From: Candidatus Accumulibacter propinquus
GTDB lineage: Bacteria > Pseudomonadota > Gammaproteobacteria > Burkholderiales > Rhodocyclaceae
Assembly (NCBI GenBank): GCA_016714935.1
Contig: JADKBU010000054.1
Span: 1-64,000, forward strand
Length of the DNA: 64,000 bases
Reading direction: 5' to 3'
Shown: positions 43,419-52,573 of the stretch, one piece after another
Layout: each line of letters opens with the position of its first letter
Numbering within the stretch: position 1 is the stretch's first letter
The notes under the pieces: model-generated
Told to the model about the DNA's origin: nothing
What the model saw: only the letters and a program-made list of their open reading frames with translations
The model's database searches: none
Made by a program: the position numbers and the translations under genes

Positions 43419-44432
43419 ATGCGCGTTTATCAGATTCAGGACGACTGGGGCATGGCCAACCTCAAGATCGCCGAACGCCCGCAACCGCAGCCGCAGGCGG
43501 GGCAGGTGCTGCTGCGGATGCGCGCCTCGTCGCTGAACTACCGCGACCTGGTCGTTCCCGAGCGGGGCTATGGCAGCTTCACTGGAACACTGCCCCTGAT
43601 TCCTCTATCAGACGGCGTCGGCGAGGTCGTCGAGGTCGGCTCGGGCGTCACCCGCGTGGCCGTCGGCGACCGTGTCTGCCCGACCTTCTTCCAGGGCTGG
43701 ATCGCCGGCGACCCGGACCTTGCGCGCATGACGGGTTCGCTGGGCGGCCCGATCGACGGCACGATGGCAGAGTTCATGTGCCTCTCCGAGCAGGGCGTGG
43801 TGAAGGTGCCTGACTACCTCAGCGACAGCGAAGCCGCGACGCTGCCCTGCGCCGCGCTCACCGCCTGGAGCGCGGTCGCCACCCTGGGCGCGGTGAAGCC
43901 AGGCGAGCGGGTACTGGTGCAGGGATCTGGCGGGGTCGCACTGTTTGCATTGGCGTTTGCCAAGCTTGCCGGCGCCCAGGTCACCGTGATTTCCTCCAGC
44001 GACGAGAAGATCGAGCGCCTCAAGGCCCTGGGTGCGGATGCGACGATCAACTACCGGACGACACCTGAATGGTCGAAACCGGCGCGCGAAATCACCGGTG
44101 GCCGCGGTTTCGACCACATCGTCGAACTCGGCGGCGAGAAAACGCTGCCGCAGTCACTGCGCTGCATTCGCCCGGGCGGCACGCTGTCGATGATTGGCGT
44201 CCTCTCGGGCGCCTCGCTGTCTACGCCGCTCGGCCTGATCATCACCCGGCAGGTACGGCTGCAGGGCGTTACCGTCGGCCACCGCGACGGTTTCGAAGCG
44301 ATGCTCCGGGCACTCGAACAACACCGTGTACCGATAATCGTCGACCGCGTCTTCGAGTTTGAAGCGCTGCCGGATGCCCTGGCGTATCTCAGGAGCGGCG
44401 CACAATTCGGCAAGATCTGTATCCGCCACTGA
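43419..44432 (+). CDS. MDR-superfamily NAD(P)-dependent alcohol dehydrogenase / quinone reductase-like
   Basis: The 337-residue protein has a GroES-like N-terminal domain (SSLNYRDLVVPERGYG, PLSDGVGEVVEVGSGV) and a Rossmann domain with VLVQGSGGVALFALAFAKLAGAQV. The four structural-zinc cysteines of classical ADHs are missing, as in the quinone-oxidoreductase branch. Substrate unknown. A good GGAGGGG-type ribosome site precedes the ATG. The 150 bp before it hold no gene I can support. Confidence 0.85.
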   Translation: MRVYQIQDDWGMANLKIAERPQPQPQAGQVLLRMRASSLNYRDLVVPERGYGSFTGTLPLIPLSDGVGEVVEVGSGVTRVAVGDRVCPTFFQGWIAGDPDLARMTGSLGGPIDGTMAEFMCLSEQGVVKVPDYLSDSEAATLPCAALTAWSAVATLGAVKPGERVLVQGSGGVALFALAFAKLAGAQVTVISSSDEKIERLKALGADATINYRTTPEWSKPAREITGGRGFDHIVELGGEKTLPQSLRCIRPGGTLSMIGVLSGASLSTPLGLIITRQVRLQGVTVGHRDGFEAMLRALEQHRVPIIVDRVFEFEALPDALAYLRSGAQFGKICIRH

Positions 44433-44451
44433 GCGGAGAACTCGACCATGC

Positions 44452-45219
44452 TCAGCGATCGGCAAGCTTCACCACGACCGCGGCCGGGGGGGCATCTCCC
44501 CGTGACGCGGCGGGAATCATCCGATAGGGATATTCCGGGTCGTTGCTTACCGACGGGATCGCCCACCAGAAGCGCAGTGGGTGAGTCATGTGCGGATGTT
44601 CTCCATAGAAGTTGCCGGGCGTCCCTGCGGCGAGTTTTTCGAGGGGAAGCATGGACCCGAACTCGCCTTTCTCGGCAAAAACGAGAGGGCGCCCATCCGC
44701 GGAGCGCGTGCTCACCTCGAGAGCGACCGTCCGCCGGTAGCCAGCCGACAGTTGCTGATAGGTCGGCTGCTTGTCGAGCAGTTGCTGTGGCGAGATGTCT
44801 GGCCAGACCGTCACGGACAAGGTAAGCGTCGCCGCCTTCCGGGAGGTGACCACGAAACTCTCGATCTCGCTGAAGGACAGCGTGACGGTCTCGCCGGAAG
44901 CTGACTTGCCAACCAGGGCGTACCCGACGCTGTCGTCCGCCCGCGGCTGCTCGACCCGCAGCGTGACACGCCTGAGGCGGAGCACGTCAGAGCCATCCCC
45001 GGAAGCCGTGTCGGAGGTCATCGAAAGCGTCTGGTACTGCGCGGCAAGGGCTTTCGCCTTCTCGATCTCCTGCACGTTCCTGGGTCCGGCGATCCTCCAG
45101 GGAGTCGCCGGATAGCCCTTGCCGCCGCCCACATCGGCCGGGACCGACCCCGGCGCGACGCAGAGGAGAATCGACACGCCCAGTGCGAGCGCGGCTTTAC
45201 TGGAATTTCCCGCTTTCAT
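44452..45219 (-). CDS. Exported protein of unknown function
   Basis: The 255-residue protein has a signal peptide (~1-28, ALALGVSILLCVAPGSVPA) and a periplasmic part with no domain I recognise. It contains WRIAGPRNVQEIEKAKALAAQYQTLSM and a C-terminal HPLRFWWAIPSVSNDPEYPY. Its start lies inside the last 23 bp of the upstream gene, so the two are translationally coupled. Confidence 0.65.
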   Translation of the reverse strand: MKAGNSSKAALALGVSILLCVAPGSVPADVGGGKGYPATPWRIAGPRNVQEIEKAKALAAQYQTLSMTSDTASGDGSDVLRLRRVTLRVEQPRADDSVGYALVGKSASGETVTLSFSEIESFVVTSRKAATLTLSVTVWPDISPQQLLDKQPTYQQLSAGYRRTVALEVSTRSADGRPLVFAEKGEFGSMLPLEKLAAGTPGNFYGEHPHMTHPLRFWWAIPSVSNDPEYPYRMIPAASRGDAPPAAVVVKLADR

Positions 45220-45928
45220 GCTCCACCTCGATCAATTGTTGCCTCAACATCGACAACACGCGCTCGTAAGCCTGATTGACTTCGGCCAGGCTGCTATCCA
45301 GTCTTACGGCGACCTCGTTGGCATCGACCGCTTTGTCGGCTGACTTTTTCGCTCCGCTGAGGGGCCCGCTATCACCGAGAAGTTCGCCAACGCAGGCCTG
45401 CAACTGTTGCGCTGGCCGCATCAAGTCATTCCAGGCGGTGCGGATAGGCTGCTGGGCAGCGCCTGGAAAGTAGAACACCGTCGCCGCAAAGACCGCGTTC
45501 TGCTGCACTCGGCGTGCCTGCAGCGCACGCAGTTCCTTGCGCCACTGTTCCCGCTGCGGCCGATCGGCGGCGGCTACAGGCGTATCCAGGACCGCCAGAC
45601 CGAGATCGTAGAGTTCCGCGCTCAAGGCCTGCACGGCGATGAACTGCTTCAGACTCTCGCGCATGCTGCCAAGCTGTCGCTCGAGATTGTTGTAGCGATT
45701 CTGCCGGTGCCACCGGATCTCCTCCTGCGTGAACTGGAAGGTCGGCACGAGCACGCCGCTGATCACTGCGCCAATCAGCAGCAGGCCAAACTTGCTGTCC
45801 AGCCATGTCCGGATACCCGTTCCGCTCGGGACACTCGGTTCGCTTTGCTGACGCGTTAACTGCTCGCGGACCGCGCGTTCGATTTCCAGCCTGGCCAGGA
45901 CCTCGTCCCTGATGTGTTCGCTGTCCAC
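45197..45928 (-). CDS. Membrane-anchored coiled-coil protein of unknown function
   Basis: The 243-residue protein has an N-terminal charged helix (SEHIRDEVLARLEIERAVREQL), one membrane segment at ~45-65 (FGLLLIGAVISGVLVPTF) and then helical sequence (RYNNLERQLGSMRESLKQFIAVQALSAELYDLGL, and a tail LRQQLIEVEHESGKFQ). GTG 45928 is preferred because AGGGAG precedes it; the frame stays open to 46180 but that part (rich in Ala, Pro, Cys) looks non-coding. No family recognised. It is the first gene of a two-gene unit. The ~300 bp up to ada (45929-46234) hold no gene I can support. Confidence 0.6.
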   Translation of the reverse strand: MDSEHIRDEVLARLEIERAVREQLTRQQSEPSVPSGTGIRTWLDSKFGLLLIGAVISGVLVPTFQFTQEEIRWHRQNRYNNLERQLGSMRESLKQFIAVQALSAELYDLGLAVLDTPVAAADRPQREQWRKELRALQARRVQQNAVFAATVFYFPGAAQQPIRTAWNDLMRPAQQLQACVGELLGDSGPLSGAKKSADKAVDANEVAVRLDSSLAEVNQAYERVLSMLRQQLIEVEHESGKFQ

Positions 45929-46234
45929 TCCGCTCCCTCGCGACAACCCGGCAAGCACTGCCCGGCCGAACGGGCTGTTGTGCCGGCAGCCAGGCAGTGG
46001 TGTCCAGAGCGAAAGCTCCCGTTGGCCACCACAGGGCCAGCATACGCTGTGGGCCACGGGACTGTCCACCACTGCCGATGGCAGTCCTTGCTCGCCAGGG
46101 GCCGCGGGCGCTGCCGCGGCACGTTGTGCCACGCTACCAGCAGGCGGCTGTGCGGAATAACCGGTCCCACGCATGGCCAAGGCAGCCGCAGGCCTGACGC
46201 CTGCACGACAACGGCTTGCGAGGACAAGGCACGA

Positions 46235-47317
46235 TCACGACGTCGCCTCGCGCTCCAGCAGGGCGCGTTTTCGCTCAATCCCCCAGCGATAGCCTGACAG
46301 ACTGCCATCGCTGCGCACGACGCGATGGCAGGGAATGGCCACCGCCAGGATATTGGCCGCACATGCGCCGGCCACGGCGCGGGCTGACGCGGGCGCACCG
46401 ATGCGTTCGGCGAGCTCCGCATAACTTACCGTCGCACCAGCCGGAATTGTGCGCAACGCCTGCCATACCCTTTGCTGAAAAGCCGTACCGCGGACGTCAA
46501 GAGGCAAATCGAGCCCAAGTCGGGGCGTTTCGACCAGGCCAACGACGCTGGCCACGAGTCGCTCGAATTCGGCGTCTCCACCGATCAATTCGGCCGCGGG
46601 AAAGCGGTCCTGGAGTTCCTGGACCAGGGCGTCCGGGTCGTCTCCGATGAGGATCGCGCAAACGCCGCGCCGGCTCTGCGCGACGAGGATCGATCCCAGC
46701 CAGCATTCACCGACGGCAAAACGAATGGCCTGGTTGGCGCCGCCGCCACGGTATTCCGACGGCGTCATTCCCAGCAATTGATCCGACTGTTCGTAGAAGC
46801 GGCTGCTGGAATTGTAGCCAGCGCCATAAATCGCCTCGGTCACGGTCGCACTCTGCAGCAGCTCGCGGCGGATTCTTGCGGCTCGCTGCGTACTGGCATA
46901 GGCCTTCGGCGTCAGGCCGGTCACTGCCTTGAACAGACGGTGCAGGTGATAGGCGCTGAAACCCGCACGCGCCGCCAGTTCTCCCAGGGTCGGCACCTGT
47001 TCGGCGGTCTCGATGAAGCGGCACAAGGCAGCAATGCTTTCCGTATGGCGCGCTCCGGGCGAGCATTGATCGGGCTGACAACGCTTGCAGGGACGAAAAC
47101 CCGCGCGCTCGGCGTCGACCGGCGTGACATGAAAGGCCACGTTCTCCGGTTTGGGCCGGCGCGACGAACAGCTGGGCCGGCAATACACGCGAGTCGTGGC
47201 CACCGAATAGACGAACGTCCCGTCGGCGGCCGGGTTGCGGGCGACGACGGCTGCCCAGCGAGGGTCACTCAGCGTTGCCAAAGCGCGTTGGTCGCCATCT
47301 CGTGCCATGTTGGTCAT
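46235..47317 (-). CDS. ada: Bifunctional Ada: DNA-repair methyltransferase and transcriptional activator
   Basis: The 360-residue protein combines an N-terminal Ada zinc domain (VYCRPSCSSRRPKPENV...CKRCQP, four Cys), an AraC-type HTH (SAYHLHRLFKAVTGLTPKAYASTQR, YNSSSRFYEQSDQLLGMTPSEYR), and a C-terminal O6-methylguanine methyltransferase with acceptor Cys330 in AIPCHRVV. Methylation of an N-terminal Cys turns it into an activator of the adaptive response. MTNMARDG and MARDGDQ are both possible starts. The 124 bp on its upstream side, up to the methyltransferase stop, hold no gene I can support. Confidence 0.95.
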   Translation of the reverse strand: MTNMARDGDQRALATLSDPRWAAVVARNPAADGTFVYSVATTRVYCRPSCSSRRPKPENVAFHVTPVDAERAGFRPCKRCQPDQCSPGARHTESIAALCRFIETAEQVPTLGELAARAGFSAYHLHRLFKAVTGLTPKAYASTQRAARIRRELLQSATVTEAIYGAGYNSSSRFYEQSDQLLGMTPSEYRGGGANQAIRFAVGECWLGSILVAQSRRGVCAILIGDDPDALVQELQDRFPAAELIGGDAEFERLVASVVGLVETPRLGLDLPLDVRGTAFQQRVWQALRTIPAGATVSYAELAERIGAPASARAVAGACAANILAVAIPCHRVVRSDGSLSGYRWGIERKRALLEREATS

Positions 47318-47441
47318 TGTCCTTCGCGTCGCCGCCGGATTGGTGATTACACTCTAGGCGTTTGCCTGGGTCTGGACACTCCGACTCTTGCTTTCCAATT
47401 TGACGTTGCCGACCGGCGCATCGCTCGGGAGGTGCGGGAAA

Positions 47442-48113
47442 TCACGAACATTGCAAAGTGGTAGCGTTGGTGAACGTCAGGAAGCATCCCTTGAAACGAT
47501 CGCCGTTTTCCAGGAAGCTGGCCGCGCGTCGACCACTGTAGCGGTAGCCGCGGCTGACCATTTCTCGACAAAACCCGGCACGGTTGCCTCGATCCGGATC
47601 GACGATGATCACCTCGGCGGCGGGCGCTGCGTGACGATCGATAAAGCCGGCAAGCTGGCTGGCCTGTTGTCGTTCGTACAGCACATCACTACCGATGATC
47701 AGGTTGAAGAGTCCAAGGCCAGGGTTGCTGCCCTCCCAGTTGCCGGTCTGGTATTCCAGCGGTCCGAGTCGGTTCAACAACAGGTTCTCCTTCAGGAAGA
47801 CCCGGCTCAAAGGGTGATAGTCGCTGACTACCATATCACCGGCGCGGCTGTGGATCACCAGACTGGCGAGGGCGAGACCGGCGCCGATTTCCAGAACACG
47901 TTTCCCGCGCAGGTCAAAAGTCTGCATGGCCGCGGCGAGAATCCGTGCCGACGGCCACAACTGGCCAAACAACGGCCAACTGGCCGTTGAGATACCCGCG
48001 CGGGCTGCTTCACCGAGCGGATCGGAATACTGTCGAAGGTCGAGCAGCGATCGGATCAGGTACAGCGCACCGCCAACGGCGATGGTTTCGTGCTTGACCT
48101 GGTATGCGGGCAT
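47442..48113 (-). CDS. Class I SAM-dependent methyltransferase (METTL21/NNT1-like)
   Basis: The 223-residue protein has SAM motif I VLEIGAGLALASLVIHSRAG, post-I VVSDYHPL, and LIIGSDVLYERQQASQLAGFI, resembling lysine or nicotinamide methyltransferases of the PF10294 group. Substrate unknown. The ATG at 48113 (MPAYQVKHET) is preferred; the upstream extension lacks homology. The gene follows the GGDEF gene by 40 bp. Confidence 0.75.
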   Translation of the reverse strand: MPAYQVKHETIAVGGALYLIRSLLDLRQYSDPLGEAARAGISTASWPLFGQLWPSARILAAAMQTFDLRGKRVLEIGAGLALASLVIHSRAGDMVVSDYHPLSRVFLKENLLLNRLGPLEYQTGNWEGSNPGLGLFNLIIGSDVLYERQQASQLAGFIDRHAAPAAEVIIVDPDRGNRAGFCREMVSRGYRYSGRRAASFLENGDRFKGCFLTFTNATTLQCS

Positions 48114-48153
48114 GCCGGTGGTCTCTTTATCGGGAGCGTCAGGAGAAGGTCCG

Positions 48154-49317
48154 CTAGGCGGAGAGCAGGTTCGACTGGTCCTCCTTGCTGGACCGCTTTT
48201 CGCGATACATTCGCTGATCGGCAACCGCCATCAGTTCTGTGGCGTCGCTCCCATCGTCGGGATAGACTGCCCATCCTATACTGGCACTGGTCTGCACCAC
48301 GATGTTATCGAGCATGAAGGGTTCGGCAAGCACCGACAGCAATTTCTCGGCGACCTCGACCACATCGTCATCGTCATGAACGCTGGCGACGACGATCGCA
48401 AACTCGTCGCCGCCCATGCGCGCACAAAAATCTGCCGCACGCACGGCACCGAGCAGGCGAGCGGCGACCGCCCGCAGCAGGGAATCTCCACCCGCGTGTC
48501 CATGCTGGTCGTTGACCGGCTTGAAGTCGTTCAAGTCGACGACCAGCAGACCGAATCTGGTCTGGTCACGCGCGGCGATCTTCAGCGTGCGTGTCGCCGT
48601 CTCCTCGAAGTAGCGGCGATTGCCGAGGCCGGTCAATTCATCATGAAGCGCCATGTGACGCATGGCTTCGCGTGTGCGACGGTGCTCCTCGACCTCGTCC
48701 TTGAGGCGTTCATTGAGCACGATGGCGTCGATCGCGGTCAGCGACGCGCGGTGCGCCTTGGTCAGCACCACCGCCTGCCAAATGATCGAAACCATCAGCA
48801 GCAACAGATAGTAGCTGTCCCGAGAAGCCAGGTATTGCTGGAGAAAATGTCCGGTCAGTGGCAGCAGACTGACCGCGTTCAGGGTGAGGTAGTACGCCGG
48901 CACCATGGCGTAGCCCAGGGCACCGACGGTGACCAGTGTCGAGACAATGATGAATAGAAACGTGTCCGCCGCGGGAACAGCGCCCGGCAGCAAAAAACCC
49001 GAGAGGCCATAAAGCAGGGCGATTCCGGCACCCAGCCCGATGCGCACGTACGCCAGTCGGCGGCAGTTCTCAACCGTGATCCCGACGCGTGCAACGTAAC
49101 GCTCGAACAGCAGCACGCCAGCCGATGCCAAGCCGATCGCCAGACCCCAGACCGCGAGCGTGCGCAAGGAAACACCGCCGCTGTGCAGAACGGTAGCGAT
49201 CAGGAGTGCACCGATCATGACGCTCGCCATATTCCCGTTCGCATGTCCACAAAAGATGCGAATCCGGACAAGCTGTACCCGATCGACAATCGAAACCGCT
49301 TTTGTCGCAGCGTTCAT
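48154..49317 (-). CDS. Membrane diguanylate cyclase (GGDEF)
   Basis: The 387-residue protein has about six N-terminal membrane helices (residues ~30-195, a MASE-like sensory region), a short coiled coil (LKDEVEEHRRTREAMRHMALHDELTGLGNRR), and a GGDEF domain with the intact active-site signature MGGDEF and preceding VDLNDFKPVNDQHGHAGGD. It should make cyclic-di-GMP. No EAL domain follows. An RxxD inhibitory site is not evident. ATG 49317 (MNAATKA) is the chosen start. Confidence 0.88.
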   Translation of the reverse strand: MNAATKAVSIVDRVQLVRIRIFCGHANGNMASVMIGALLIATVLHSGGVSLRTLAVWGLAIGLASAGVLLFERYVARVGITVENCRRLAYVRIGLGAGIALLYGLSGFLLPGAVPAADTFLFIIVSTLVTVGALGYAMVPAYYLTLNAVSLLPLTGHFLQQYLASRDSYYLLLLMVSIIWQAVVLTKAHRASLTAIDAIVLNERLKDEVEEHRRTREAMRHMALHDELTGLGNRRYFEETATRTLKIAARDQTRFGLLVVDLNDFKPVNDQHGHAGGDSLLRAVAARLLGAVRAADFCARMGGDEFAIVVASVHDDDDVVEVAEKLLSVLAEPFMLDNIVVQTSASIGWAVYPDDGSDATELMAVADQRMYREKRSSKEDQSNLLSA

Positions 49318-49712
49318 TGACTGATCATCGGCAAACAAGAGGACCCATGCATTCGACCTGTCCTGTTCTGCGGCACTTCCGCAGTCCGGATTATGCCGAG
49401 TTTGCCAGTTGCCCGAAAGGCATGCCACAAACAGGACGTCAATACCTGTTCCGCGGGGCGGCAAGAGCGACGTGCCTGATTGCGCCTGCTTCACTCGACA
49501 GACGGCGACTCCCTGATCTCGCCGTGATGGAAATTTTCTGCCGCGCCGGCGCCACGGGCCGAAGGAATTCGCCGACAATGAACGCTGGTCCGTAGCGGCT
49601 CACCGCTGGTGCGGCGTCCCTTCAGCGGCCGGAGCCCCCTCATGAACGCCCTGCAAGCGATTGGCCACCAACGCCGCCGGCGTTTCCGCAGCGAAGATTG
49701 GCGCACCTGAAC
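49318..49712. other. Intergenic region between divergent GGDEF and xdhC genes
   Basis: About 395 bp without a gene I can support. Open frames here are short and lack codon bias or similarity. It must contain both divergent promoters, but no convincing -35/-10 pair stands out. Confidence 0.5.
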
Positions 49713-50738
49713 ATGGACAGCAGCGACCGGCAGGTACTCAAGGCAGTACGAAACTGGGCGGCACAAGGCCACCGCCTGGCACTGGTGACCGTCGCCCGCA
49801 CCTGGGGTTCTGCACCGCGCCCTGCCGGCGCCTGGATGGCCATCCGCGACGATGGACGGGTGCAGGGTTCGGTTTCGGGCGGTTGCATCGAAGACGACCT
49901 GATCAACCGCATGCTGGCCGGGCAGTTGGCCGGCACACTCCCTCTCACCCGGACTTACGGGGGCACCCAGGCCGAAGCCGCACGTTTCGGCCTGCCCTGC
50001 GCGGGCACTCTCGAACTCGTCATCGAACCACACCCAGAGGTACACCTGCTGGCGCAAATCGAGAAGGCCATCGCGCTGGGGCGGTCGACGATCCGTTCCC
50101 TGGACATCGCCAGCGGGCAGGTCAGCGTCGAAGACGCTGCCGGTACCGACACGATGAGTTGGGACGGCAAGAGACTACGCACCATGCATGGACCCGCCTG
50201 GCGCCTGCTGCTCATCGGCGCCGGCCAGATTTCGCGCTATCTTGCCGAAATGGCACAGGCAATGGATTACGCCGTCACCGTTTGTGATCCGCGGCAGGAA
50301 TACCGCCAGGGATGGGATGTGCCCGGCGCCACGCTCGCCGACGGCATGCCCGATGATGTGGTGCTGGCGATGCAACCGGACCCGCAGATGGCCGTACTGG
50401 CACTCAGCCACGATCCGAAACTGGATGATCTCGCCTTGCTCGAAGCGCTCAAGTCGCCGGCGTTCTACGTCGGCGCGCTCGGGTCTCGCGCCAACAGCGC
50501 CAGACGCAGGGAACGGCTGCGGAAGTACTTCGACCTCGACACGCAGCAAGTCGATCGCCTCCACGGGCCTGTCGGGCTGCCAATCGGCAGCAGGACATCA
50601 CCGGAAATCGCGATTTCGATCCTCGCCGAAATGACGGCAGCCAAGTACGGCCTGGCGACGCGGCGCGCTGCCGAAGTGGAGTGCCCGGCGCACCCACACC
50701 CTGCCGCGGACATCGACGCTGCCCATCCAGGAGCCTAA
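49713..50738 (+). CDS. xdhC: XdhC/CoxI-family molybdenum-cofactor insertion protein
   Basis: The 341-residue protein has the XdhC N-terminal domain (VARTWGSAPRPAGAWMAI, GSVSGGCIEDD) and a C-terminal Rossmann domain (RLLLIGAGQISRYLAEMAQAMDYAVTVCDPR) with VGALGSRANSARRRERL. XdhC binds molybdopterin cofactor and hands it, sulfurated, to xanthine-dehydrogenase-like enzymes. Start ATG 49713 is preferred over TTG 49698. It is followed 3 bp later by the mocA-like gene. No xanthine-dehydrogenase-type enzyme is in the window. Confidence 0.88.
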   Translation: MDSSDRQVLKAVRNWAAQGHRLALVTVARTWGSAPRPAGAWMAIRDDGRVQGSVSGGCIEDDLINRMLAGQLAGTLPLTRTYGGTQAEAARFGLPCAGTLELVIEPHPEVHLLAQIEKAIALGRSTIRSLDIASGQVSVEDAAGTDTMSWDGKRLRTMHGPAWRLLLIGAGQISRYLAEMAQAMDYAVTVCDPRQEYRQGWDVPGATLADGMPDDVVLAMQPDPQMAVLALSHDPKLDDLALLEALKSPAFYVGALGSRANSARRRERLRKYFDLDTQQVDRLHGPVGLPIGSRTSPEIAISILAEMTAAKYGLATRRAAEVECPAHPHPAADIDAAHPGA

Positions 50739-50741
50739 TCG

Positions 50742-51326
50742 ATGCCCGAGGCAGACGGAGAGATCGTCGGTGTTCTCCTGGCCGGAGGATACTCAAGACG
50801 ATTCGGAGTCGACAAGCTTGTTCAGCCGCTTCCTGACGGGACAGCCATCGCCGTCGCCGCAGCAAGAACCCTGCTTGCGGTTTGCCCGCGTTCGATCAGT
50901 GTGCTGCGGCCCGAACAGACGACACTGCGCAACCTCCTGATCGATGTTGGCGTAGCGGTCCACGTCGACGCGGCACCGGCACGTGGGCTCGGAGACAGTC
51001 TCGCATCCGCCGTGCGGCTGACCCCGCGCGCCGCCGGCTGGCTGGTTGCCCTCGCCGACATGCCGTTCCTGGATGTACGCACCCTGCGGTCGGTACTCGA
51101 AGCACTGGAAAACGGCGCCGAGATCGCTGCGCCGCGGTATCGCGGGCGCCGTGGTCACCCGATGGGCTTTTCCCGGCGCTGGTTCGCCGAGCTTGCGGGC
51201 TTGCAGGGCGATCGCGGCGCCAGGCAGTTCATCGACGATCTCCAGCCATCGATCGTGCTGATCGAAGTCGATGATGCGGGCGTCCATCGGGATATCGACA
51301 CGCCGGGTGACCTGCCGGCCAGTTAG
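50742..51326 (+). CDS. MobA/MocA-like molybdopterin nucleotidyltransferase
   Basis: The 194-residue protein has VGVLLAGGYSRRFGVDKLVQPL (nucleotide-binding loop with Lys), LGDSLASAVRL, LVALADMPFLDV (metal Asp) and GHPMGFSRRWFAEL. The pairing with xdhC favours MocA, which makes the cytosine-dinucleotide form of molybdenum cofactor, over MobA (guanine form). Confidence 0.85.
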   Translation: MPEADGEIVGVLLAGGYSRRFGVDKLVQPLPDGTAIAVAAARTLLAVCPRSISVLRPEQTTLRNLLIDVGVAVHVDAAPARGLGDSLASAVRLTPRAAGWLVALADMPFLDVRTLRSVLEALENGAEIAAPRYRGRRGHPMGFSRRWFAELAGLQGDRGARQFIDDLQPSIVLIEVDDAGVHRDIDTPGDLPAS

Positions 51327-51429
51327 CCGGCCAGTTCCCAGGGGCACCAGCAACGTTTTGCCGATCGCCAAAAGCGGTTATGCTTCCTGGCTTCGTTGTC
51401 GAGCCTTGGGCTCTGGAAAGGAGGAGCAC

Positions 51430-52485
51430 ATGTTTTATGTGACGTTTCACGGCGGCAGAGTGAGCAACGCGATCAACAATGTCCATGCCTACGACGTGAT
51501 CAATGGCGAGCCAACCTGTGTCACGACTGCGGCGCTGCAGACGCCAGCCAAATCCCCACCGCTGAGCGAACTGCGCGACATCGTTTTCGGTCCGGGAGAC
51601 AGACTGTATGTCATCAACGGCTACAAGGACGCCAGCCAGGTCCTCGTCTACAACGGGAAGCCCGATGCCGACCACACGCATGCCTACCTGGGAATCTATG
51701 CCGATGCCCGCGTCTCCGATGGCGTTGTACACCCCTTCGCGCTGGCCTTCGATGGCAGCGACCGGGCGTACGTGTCCAGCCAGGACAGCAATGTCGTCAC
51801 CGCGCTGCAAGCGCCGGGAGGTGTCGTGAAGCGCGCTCGCACCCTGCCGCTTGCCAGCTTCCTGAAAGCTCAGAAGGGCAAACGCTTCCTCGATGGCACT
51901 TTCGTCGCGTCGTCCATCGGCGACCTGCCGGCATCACCACGGCGTGCACCTTCCAACCTCAGCCGGCCGGCGGGGCTGGACGTGCTCTTCGAAGCAGTTC
52001 CGTCAAAAAAGAAACCCAAGCGGCGCCGGGTCGCGCACTCGGTACGCGATGTCGTGGTCTGCGGCACCTCGCTGTACGTGGCCGACGAACCCGGCAACAC
52101 AGTGAAGATCTACGATCTCCGGAACGGCAAGACGCAAGGGCAACTGCAAGGACAAATCGCCGACGCCCAGTTCCTGGGAGCCCCGGTGCACCTGTTGGCG
52201 CAAGGCGAACATCTTTACATCGGCAGCAGCGCCACCGATACCGTTCTTCGGTATCACCTTGGAACAGGCGAACTGCGAACGGTGCTCAGTGGCGTCAGGA
52301 CGATCGCCGGCATGTGCTTCGACAATACCGGCAACTTCTACGTCGCCTCGCGCGAGGACCGGGCCATCTACCACTGTGGAACCGACTTCTCCGCGCCGCA
52401 GCCGTTCATCAGCGGCCTGGCAGACAACCCGGAGTTCCTGGTTTACGCCGCGTCATCCGCGTCAACGCTTACCTCAACCACCTGA
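51430..52485 (+). CDS. Orphan beta-propeller-like protein
   Basis: The 351-residue protein shows repeated short strands resembling NHL/YVTN-type blades: LRDIVFGPGDRLYVINGYK, PFALAFDGSDRAYVSSQDS, VRDVVVCGTSLYVADEPGNTVKIYDL, LLAQGEHLYIGSSATDTVLRYHL and IAGMCFDNTGNFYVASREDRAI. There is no signal peptide. A basic stretch KKKPKRRR interrupts the middle. A strong AGGAGG-type ribosome site precedes the ATG. Function unknown; the gene ends 88 bp before a convergent gene. Confidence 0.7.
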   Translation: MFYVTFHGGRVSNAINNVHAYDVINGEPTCVTTAALQTPAKSPPLSELRDIVFGPGDRLYVINGYKDASQVLVYNGKPDADHTHAYLGIYADARVSDGVVHPFALAFDGSDRAYVSSQDSNVVTALQAPGGVVKRARTLPLASFLKAQKGKRFLDGTFVASSIGDLPASPRRAPSNLSRPAGLDVLFEAVPSKKKPKRRRVAHSVRDVVVCGTSLYVADEPGNTVKIYDLRNGKTQGQLQGQIADAQFLGAPVHLLAQGEHLYIGSSATDTVLRYHLGTGELRTVLSGVRTIAGMCFDNTGNFYVASREDRAIYHCGTDFSAPQPFISGLADNPEFLVYAASSASTLTSTT

Positions 52486-52573
52486 TTTGTCGAGAACTCC
52501 AGGGACGGGTTTGCTGACCGGCGGGAGAGATGCACCTTGACCTTGTGCCCTCTCGTCGATACCGGCACACCGC

